Source: Nocardioidaceae bacterium (GTDB lineage: Bacteria > Actinomycetota > Actinomycetes > Propionibacteriales > Nocardioidaceae). Taken from it: a DNA stretch of 64,000 nucleotides. How positions within the stretch are numbered: the first letter of the stretch is position 1; the number at the start of each line of letters is the position of its first letter. The stretch spans positions 413,602 through 477,601 of the forward strand of contig JAUJOD010000002.1 in assembly GCA_030447865.1 (NCBI GenBank), in the 5' to 3' direction. The notes beneath the pieces are model-generated. The model had not been told where the DNA came from and did no database searches. It was given only the letters and a program-made list of their open reading frames with translations. The translations under genes and the position numbers were made by a program. Of this stretch, positions 58,680-64,000 are shown one piece after another.

Positions 58680-58982
58680 TTACGGACAGTCGTGGCCAGG
58701 CCGGGAATCGAGCGGTTGGACCATGCGCAGCGGCGGCACCAGCCCAGCGTCAGCGAGTACGTCGATCGCCCGTCGCTCATCATCGCCCAACACCACCCCC
58801 GACGGTGGAGAGCCCAACAAGAACGTGACGACGCAGTCACTGCAGCCGGCGCCGCGGACGCTGCAACTGTCGCAGTCAATCAGCACCGGATCGCCGGTGG
58901 CAGTCAGCGGGGTGGGCTCGCTTTGCGTCGATGACGGCAGGGCGAGCGGTGCGGCCACCGCGTCGGGTGCCTCGTGCGCCAT
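58680..58982 (-). CDS. Cys-rich actinobacterial small protein
   Basis: 100 residues from the ATG at 58982 (GGAGAG 4 bp upstream). Centre contains VLIDCDSCSVRGAGCSDCVVTFLLG: Cys-X2-Cys-X6-Cys-X2-Cys, a likely metal (zinc or iron-sulphur) knuckle, followed by a helical tail with RAIDVLADAGLVPPLRMV. The pattern recalls a conserved actinobacterial family of unknown function found near NlpC/P60 genes. Same strand as that gene, with a terminator-like hairpin between them. Confidence 0.7.
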   Translation of the reverse strand: MAHEAPDAVAAPLALPSSTQSEPTPLTATGDPVLIDCDSCSVRGAGCSDCVVTFLLGSPPSGVVLGDDERRAIDVLADAGLVPPLRMVQPLDSRPGHDCP

Positions 58983-59110
58983 GGCGCTCTCCAATTCCTA
59001 GGGCCGATTCATAGCCAGTTCGTACGGCCAACCTCGTGGGCAAGATCAGTCGGCACCGACGTTAGATGGCCCCACCGACACTCTTCCGGCCCGAAAAACG
59101 CAACACCGGG

Positions 59111-59707
59111 TCAGACCGGCGTTAGCGGCTCCTCGACGTCGGCGACCGGCCGCTGGACGACGATAGGGTCACCGCGTCGCACCTCACCGTCGGCGATGAC
59201 CACTGCCATGATTCCCGCCTTGCGGACTAGGCGGTTGGAGGCGTCGCGCTCGAGCACGGCAGCCATCAGACCCGGCCGGAACGCGTCGAGCTGCCGGCAG
59301 GGGTTGCGCAGACCGGTCACTTCCAGGATGGCGGACGAACCGATCAGCAGCCGGGTAGCTCGCGTCAAGCCCAGCAGGTCGAGGTGGCGAGTGGTGATGT
59401 TCTCACCCAGCTGACCCGGCCGTACGTCGAATCCCCGCGCGCGCAGCTCATCGTGCAGCTCGCCCGAGACCAGGTGCACCTGCCGCAGGTTCGGCTGGTT
59501 CGGGTCGCGGCGAACGCGGGACCGATGCTGAACGGTGACTCCTCCGTGAGCGTCACCGGCGACGCCGTATCCCGCGACCAGCCGGATACTGACGTGCGCC
59601 TGCTTGCTGAAGCGGTGGTGCGGGCTTTGGCTCACTCCAACCACGCACGGGCCTGTTTGTTCAGCTGGCCCGGTCTGCTCGGCTGGCACAATCTGCTCGG
59701 CTGGCAT
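59111..59707 (-). CDS. MOSC-domain protein
   Basis: 198 residues from the ATG at 59707; downstream GTGs near 59640 are possible starts. The first 20 residues are a PAEQTG-type repeat encoded by imperfect 18-bp units. The MOSC core is visible: RLVAGYGVAGDAHGG near residue 45, PGQLGENITT, and VTGLRNPCRQLDAF with the conserved Cys. MOSC domains bind molybdenum cofactor sulphur ligands or act in reductive detoxification. Single gene between the Cys-rich and NYN genes. Confidence 0.84.
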   Translation of the reverse strand: MPAEQIVPAEQTGPAEQTGPCVVGVSQSPHHRFSKQAHVSIRLVAGYGVAGDAHGGVTVQHRSRVRRDPNQPNLRQVHLVSGELHDELRARGFDVRPGQLGENITTRHLDLLGLTRATRLLIGSSAILEVTGLRNPCRQLDAFRPGLMAAVLERDASNRLVRKAGIMAVVIADGEVRRGDPIVVQRPVADVEEPLTPV

Positions 59708-59770
59708 AACGCGATGATGCCAGCCCGGCTCGACAGCCGCCTCCACCTCGAAGCGGGTGCGGGGGTCGGC

Positions 59771-61078
59771 TCAGCGACCAAGCGCCCCGATGAGGGCGCT
59801 GGACGCGACGGCGCGGGCACCCCGGTCGGCAACGGACTGGGCAAGCTCGCGGTCACTCGACACGACGACGACTGGCCTCCCGGCGGGTTCGTTCGCCACC
59901 AGGTCACGGATCAGGTCGTCCGCGATCACACCGGCGGGGCTGAACCGCACGCGGATGCCGCGAGGCGCCGTAACGCTGGGAGGATCAAGCAGTTCGGCGC
60001 CGTCGAACACCAGGGTCGTCTCGACCCGCTTGCCCGCGACGAGGGCAGCGACCCGGCTGGTGAGGCGGGCCCGCTGCTGGTCGAGCGGCGTCGACGGCCA
60101 CGCCGACTTGGAGACGTTGTAGCCGTCGACGATCAGGTGAACTCGAGGAAGCTCCAGCAGATGCCGGAGCAACGTCGGGTCGTCATCGAGCAGCCCCCGG
60201 CCGACATTGCCCGTGGCGGTCGCCGTGGCCGGCTCCACCGCCGCCACGGTGTCGGCCGGCAAGACATCAGCCGGGGCGAGAGCCAACTCGCGGCGCAGAC
60301 CCGCGGCAGCGCCGACGAGAGTGTCGAGCAGCAGGCGTAGCCGCATCGTCTCGCTGTCCCGGGCATCTCGGTTGGCCCGCCGAGACGCCGCCAGCTGCCC
60401 CTCCAGCTCGGTGATGCGGCTCCGCAGGCGTCTGGTCTCGGCCTCCGCGGCGCGGGTGGCTGCCATCGCGTCGCGGCGGGCGTCCTGGACCAACTGGTCG
60501 GCGTTGGCAGCGGCTGCCTCCACGCTGCGAAGCTGCTGACGGACCGTGCCGAGGGTGCGACGCAATTGGGCGTTGTCGGCCTTCACCGAATCCAGCTGGT
60601 GACGCAGCCGTTCCCGTACCACCTTGACCTCGGTGCGGGCGTTCGACAGGGCAGCGGTGAGCCGCTGCACCTTGTCGCTGGACTCCTCGGCGGGATCGCG
60701 CCGGCCCCTGTCGGCGTTCCGCACCGACTCCACAACGCCTTCCCAGCCGGCCGGTCGCACCAGATAGGCAGCGGCCGCGGTGTCGACGGCACCCACCGAC
60801 GGCACCGGGGGACCTTGTTCGACCGCGCTCACCAGCTGCGGGACGAGCGCTTTGACGTGTACGGCGAGGCGCGTGCGGAACTCCTCGTCGGACTCCAGGG
60901 CGGCTGCGAGCTGGGACCCGGCGAGCTTCGCCCGGCGTGCTGGGGCGAAGGCGGCTGCCCTGCGCAGCGCCGGAGGTACCTGCTCCGGTGGCATCATCCC
61001 CAGCGCCTGCGCCGCCAGCGCCACCATCTTCTTGTGTACGTCGGGTGGCAGGGCGCCGCCGACAGCAGCGTCGGTCAC
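59771..61078 (-). CDS. NYN-domain (YacP-like) putative ribonuclease
   Basis: 435 residues, GTG start. An N-terminal helical region, a long coiled coil at about 130-250 (RTEVKVVRERLRHQLDSVKADN and LRSRITELEGQLAAS), and a C-terminal NYN/PIN-like domain: LIVDGYNVSKSAWPS, TTLVFDGAEL, ADDLIRDLV and VVVSSDRELA supply the acidic metal site. Actinobacteria carry this coiled-coil plus NYN protein next to the DnaQ/UvrC-like gene. Probably an RNA-processing nuclease, by family analogy. Divergent from the nuclease gene. Confidence 0.82.
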   Translation of the reverse strand: MTDAAVGGALPPDVHKKMVALAAQALGMMPPEQVPPALRRAAAFAPARRAKLAGSQLAAALESDEEFRTRLAVHVKALVPQLVSAVEQGPPVPSVGAVDTAAAAYLVRPAGWEGVVESVRNADRGRRDPAEESSDKVQRLTAALSNARTEVKVVRERLRHQLDSVKADNAQLRRTLGTVRQQLRSVEAAAANADQLVQDARRDAMAATRAAEAETRRLRSRITELEGQLAASRRANRDARDSETMRLRLLLDTLVGAAAGLRRELALAPADVLPADTVAAVEPATATATGNVGRGLLDDDPTLLRHLLELPRVHLIVDGYNVSKSAWPSTPLDQQRARLTSRVAALVAGKRVETTLVFDGAELLDPPSVTAPRGIRVRFSPAGVIADDLIRDLVANEPAGRPVVVVSSDRELAQSVADRGARAVASSALIGALGR

Positions 61079-61219
61079 GCGGTCACGACGACCCCACCGC
61101 AGGGTGGTCCGCTGGTTGGGTCATGGCGGCTCCTGTCGGTGTCCGGCGAAGGGTCCACCCTAGTGCGGTCACGGCGAGGCTCAGCAGTTTCGTCGGAGCC
61201 TCCCCCTACAGTCCGGCGC

Positions 61220-63004
61220 ATGAGCACAGTGCTCGACTCCGCATCGCCAGCGGCAGCACCGGCGGTGCAGCAGACCTTCGACGAGCTCGGCACGCCGCTT
61301 CGCGATGTCACGTTCGTCGTCGTCGACCTGGAGACCACCGGGGGCTCAGCTGCTGCCGGCTCGTCGATCACCGAGATCGGCGCGGTCAAGGTCCGCTGCG
61401 GCGAGGTGCTCGGTGAGTTCCATACGCTCGTGCAGCCGAGCCAACCCATCCCAGCGTTCATCTCGGTGCTGACCGGCATCACCGACACGATGGTCGCGGG
61501 CGCCCCCCGCATCGAGTCGGCGCTGCCCGCCTTCTTGGAGTTCGCCCGAGGCGCGGTGCTCGTCGCCCACAACGCACCCTTCGACGTGGGTTTCCTGCGT
61601 CACTACGCCGCCCTGCAAGCGGTGCCGTGGCCGCGGTTCGACGTGCTCGACACCGCGAAGCTGGCGCGTCGGGTCCTCACTCGTGACGACGCCCCCGACT
61701 GCAAGCTGGCGACGCTGGCGAGGGTGTTCCACGCCACCACCACACCCAACCACCGCGCGCTGTCCGACGCCCGCGCCACCGTCGACGTACTCCACGGGCT
61801 GGTCGAGCGGCTCGGCAACCTCGGCGTCCACACGCTCGAGGAGCTGCAGACCTTCTCCGCCCGCGTCTCCACCGCTCAACGCAGGAAGCGCCATCTCGCT
61901 GAGCAACTCCCCCACCTGCCGGGTGTCTACCTCTTTCGTGACGGCCGCGACAAGGTGCTTTACGTCGGTACGTCGAAGGACCTGCGGGCTCGGGTCCGCA
62001 CCTACTTCACCGCCAGCGAGACCCGGTCCCGGATCGGTGAGATGGTCGGGCTCGCCGCCTCGGTGCAGGGCATCGCCTGCGCCACCGCGTTGGAGGCAGC
62101 GGTGCGTGAGCTGCGGCTGATCGCCGAACACAAGCCGCGCTACAACCGGCGCTCGAAGTTCCCCGAGCGGGTGAGCTGGGTGAAGCTCACCGTCGAGGCG
62201 TGGCCGCGGCTCTCGCTGGTCAAACAGGTTCTCGACGACGACGCTGACTACCTCGGGCCGTTCGGGTCGCGCCAGGCCGCCGAGGCGGCGATGGCCGCCC
62301 TGCACGAGACCTTCCCCATCCGGCAGTGCTCCGGACGCCTGCCCGTGCACCCCCACGGCAGTCCCTGCGCGCTGGCCGAGATGGGGCGGTGTCTTTCCCC
62401 GTGCGACGGTACTGCGTCCGCAGCCGACTACGCCGTCACCGTGGCCAAGCTGCGTGCGTCGCTGCAGGAAAGTCCAGCAGCAGTCACCGCCGCGATCCGG
62501 GTCCGGATGGAGGCGCTTGCTGCCACCGAACGCTATGAGGAAGCCGGAGTCCACCGCGACCGGCTGACAAGCTTCATCCGCACCGCGGCCCGCGGCCAGC
62601 GTCTGCGCGCGCTGACCGGCTGCCCAGAGATCGTCGCCGCTCTCCGCACGCCGTCGGGGTGGGAGGTCCACGTGATCCGGTTCGGACGGCTCTGCGGCGC
62701 CGGAGTCATCCCGCCCGGAAGCAACGCACGGGAGTGGACCGAGGCGCTGCGACGCAGCGCCGAAACCGTCGCTCCGCGACCCGGCCCCGCGCCGGCAGCT
62801 ACGCCGGAGGAGTCCGAAAAGATCCTGAAGTGGCTGGAGCAGCCGGGCGTACGCCTGGTGCACCTCGACGGCGTCTGGGCGTGTCCCGTCAACGGAGCGG
62901 AATCGCACCGCGAGCTCCTCGAGTCGATTACGGCGTCGCGGTCCGCACTGTCGCCGTTCGACACGCCGCGGGAGTCCCGCACCTACACCCAGCCGGCGCG
63001 CTGA
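61220..63004 (+). CDS. DnaQ-type exonuclease fused to UvrC-like GIY-YIG domain (Rv2191-like)
   Basis: 594 residues from the ATG at 61220. N-terminal DEDDh exonuclease: FVVVDLETTGG (Asp-Glu), AHNAPFDVGFLR and HRALSDARATVDVL (His-Asp). Central GIY-YIG nuclease: LPGVYLFRDGRDKVLYVGTSKDLRARV, with the catalytic Arg, and AAVRELRLIAEHKPRYNRR. The UvrB-contact-like UVR region follows, then a helical C-terminus; the RNase H and HhH domains of true UvrC are absent. Likely DNA-repair nuclease. Equivalent to Rv2191 by layout and position. Confidence 0.9.
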   Translation: MSTVLDSASPAAAPAVQQTFDELGTPLRDVTFVVVDLETTGGSAAAGSSITEIGAVKVRCGEVLGEFHTLVQPSQPIPAFISVLTGITDTMVAGAPRIESALPAFLEFARGAVLVAHNAPFDVGFLRHYAALQAVPWPRFDVLDTAKLARRVLTRDDAPDCKLATLARVFHATTTPNHRALSDARATVDVLHGLVERLGNLGVHTLEELQTFSARVSTAQRRKRHLAEQLPHLPGVYLFRDGRDKVLYVGTSKDLRARVRTYFTASETRSRIGEMVGLAASVQGIACATALEAAVRELRLIAEHKPRYNRRSKFPERVSWVKLTVEAWPRLSLVKQVLDDDADYLGPFGSRQAAEAAMAALHETFPIRQCSGRLPVHPHGSPCALAEMGRCLSPCDGTASAADYAVTVAKLRASLQESPAAVTAAIRVRMEALAATERYEEAGVHRDRLTSFIRTAARGQRLRALTGCPEIVAALRTPSGWEVHVIRFGRLCGAGVIPPGSNAREWTEALRRSAETVAPRPGPAPAATPEESEKILKWLEQPGVRLVHLDGVWACPVNGAESHRELLESITASRSALSPFDTPRESRTYTQPAR

Positions 63005-63087
63005 CCACTCACGACAGCCGGGCGCGCAGGCCGCACCGCGCTGGTTGCGGTTAGGCTCGCCGTACCGGCCGAGAAGGAGCGCCCCTC

Positions 63088-63366
63088 GTGATCACCGCCA
63101 TCGTCTTCATCAAGGCCGACGTGTCGCAGATTCCCGAGGTGGCCCAGCAGCTCGCCGCTCTCGACGGAGTCAGCGAGGTGTACTCCGTGACCGGCGACAT
63201 CGACCTGATCGCACTGCTGCGCGTCCGCCACCACGATCAGGTCGCCACCCTGGTCCCCGACCAGGTCAACAAGGTGGCTGGCGTGTTGGCGACCGAGACG
63301 CACATCGCCTTCCGCACCTACTCCAGCCACGACCTCGAGGCGGCGTTCTCACTCGGCGCCGACTGA
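63088..63366 (+). CDS. Stand-alone Lrp/AsnC ligand-binding (RAM) protein
   Basis: 92 residues, GTG start with GAAGGAG upstream. The whole protein is the RAM/SAM effector domain (TAIVFIKADVSQIPEVAQQL, GVSEVYSVTGDIDLIALLRV, IAFRTYSSHD) with no helix-turn-helix. Such proteins bind amino acids and can modulate full-length Lrp regulators by mixed assembly. Placed between the nuclease gene and trpD, so a link to tryptophan synthesis is possible but not shown. Confidence 0.86.
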   Translation: MITAIVFIKADVSQIPEVAQQLAALDGVSEVYSVTGDIDLIALLRVRHHDQVATLVPDQVNKVAGVLATETHIAFRTYSSHDLEAAFSLGAD

Positions 63367-63412
63367 GCAGCGGCCGCAGCACCGGCTGCCCTCCACGGTT
63401 GGCGATGCGGCT

Positions 63413-64000
63413 TCAGTGCCGCTGGACCGCCGCAACCCACTGGTCGAGCTTTGCCCTCACCGCTCCGGAGTCCACCGCCTCCGCGGCCCGCGCCAGCGCC
63501 GCACCCAGCCGCTCGACCAAAGGCCCCGGTCCGACGTCGTACGCCGCGATCCCTGCTGCCGCGTTCAGCAGTACGGCGTCCCGCACCGGTCCATTGGCAC
63601 CGGAAAGCAGCCGATGCACCGCCGCCACGTTGACCGCGACGTCGCCGCCGGTCAGGTCAGCGGCAGCCGCTCGGGGTATTCCCAGCTCGGTCGGGTCGAG
63701 CTTGTGCTCGCTGACGTCCCCGTCGACGATGGCCCACACCTGCGAGGTTGCTGTGGTGGTCAGCTCGTCGAGGCCGTCGTCGCCGCGGAAGACGAACCCG
63801 TCGACCCCGCGCCGGGCCAGCACGCCAGCGAGCAGGCCGGCCATCCGCGCGTCGGCCACGCCAACCGCTTGGGCAGCCGGGCGGGCCGGGTTGGCCAGCG
63901 GGCCGAGGAAGTTGAAGGTGGTCGCAACCCCGAGCTCGCGCCGAGGGACGGCGGAGTGGCGCAGCGCCGCGTGGAACACCGGGGCGAAGCAGAAGGTGAT
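63413..64000 (-). CDS. trpD: TrpD, anthranilate phosphoribosyltransferase (5' end outside window)
   Basis: C-terminal 195 residues visible, running off the right edge at base 64000. Motifs: [26 protein letters not shown] (the glycine-rich phosphate site), and [13 protein letters not shown]. Transfers phosphoribosyl to anthranilate in tryptophan synthesis. Convergent with the RAM-domain gene. Partial only because of the window edge. Confidence 0.93.
   Translation of the reverse strand: MTFCFAPVFHAALRHSAVPRRELGVATTFNFLGPLANPARPAAQAVGVADARMAGLLAGVLARRGVDGFVFRGDDGLDELTTTATSQVWAIVDGDVSEHKLDPTELGIPRAAAADLTGGDVAVNVAAVHRLLSGANGPVRDAVLLNAAAGIAAYDVGPGPLVERLGAALARAAEAVDSGAVRAKLDQWVAAVQRH

Noticed and set aside
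61346..62908. 520-codon antisense frame in the DnaQ/UvrC-like gene
   Set aside because: Same reason: no recognisable domain, mirrors the codon bias of the real gene.
1..64000. tRNA or rRNA genes
   Set aside because: Scanned for T-loop GGTTCGAATCC-like motifs and rRNA signatures; matches such as GGTTCGAGAC near 42450 lie inside coding sequence and lack a cloverleaf.

Overview
High-GC, densely packed chromosome with many GTG starts and 4-bp stop/start overlaps, read as an actinomycete. The gene order follows the block that runs in mycobacteria from murX/mraY (Rv2156c) to trpD (Rv2192c): division and cell-wall genes, a DUF3040 protein, a prenyl synthase, an Rv2175c-like regulator facing a PknL-like kinase, class II DAHP synthase, a PlsC acyltransferase, an SRPBCC protein, a PimB-like mannosyltransferase, an NlpC/P60 hydrolase, a DnaQ-UvrC-like nuclease and trpD. 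Several features suggest a Nocardioidaceae/Propionibacteriales-like host, but the family cannot be fixed from sequence reading alone. No rRNA, tRNA, CRISPR array, transposase or phage gene was seen.

Layout. 1-8.3 kb: dcw cluster on the minus strand (mraZ, a 51-codon unannotated small ORF, rsmH, ftsL-like, ftsI, murE, murF, mraY), driven by a promoter that carries spaced TGGGG MraZ boxes. 8.4-13.2 kb: MoxR ATPase, DUF58 and transglutaminase operon. 13.3-20 kb: DUF3040 protein, L,D-transpeptidase, and a LexA-box-controlled mutagenesis operon (DUF6504-like, dnaE2, dinB). 20.2-28 kb: secreted amidase and a plus-strand run of DUF4126, ATP-grasp, CrtI-like oxidoreductase and polyprenyl diphosphate synthase. 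28-36 kb: more mixed accessory section with an AI-2E-type exporter, amphi-Trp protein, AraC regulator, GNAT, VapBC-type toxin-antitoxin pair, an APH-type kinase and DinB-fold proteins.

36-46.7 kb: Rv2175c-like regulator, a barnase-type lipoprotein RNase and a barstar inhibitor in one overlapping operon, divergent from a PknL-like kinase; then EamA exporter, threonine aldolase, DAHP synthase, a probable PPi-dependent phosphofructokinase, PlsC, an esterase and an LOR/SDH-type protein. 46.6-64 kb: aminopeptidase, small membrane proteins, hydrolases, ROK glucokinase, SRPBCC, PimB-like glycosyltransferase, two membrane-linked metalloproteases, NlpC/P60 hydrolase, MOSC protein, NYN protein, DnaQ/GIY-YIG nuclease, a stand-alone Lrp ligand domain and partial trpD.

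Non-coding highlights: three copies of an exactly 42-bp nested palindrome (about 13.25, 20.12 and 57.10 kb), a perfect LexA palindrome, a 23-bp tandem repeat joined to a 14-bp inverted repeat upstream of the phosphofructokinase, and in-frame 27-bp repeats in three unrelated genes.
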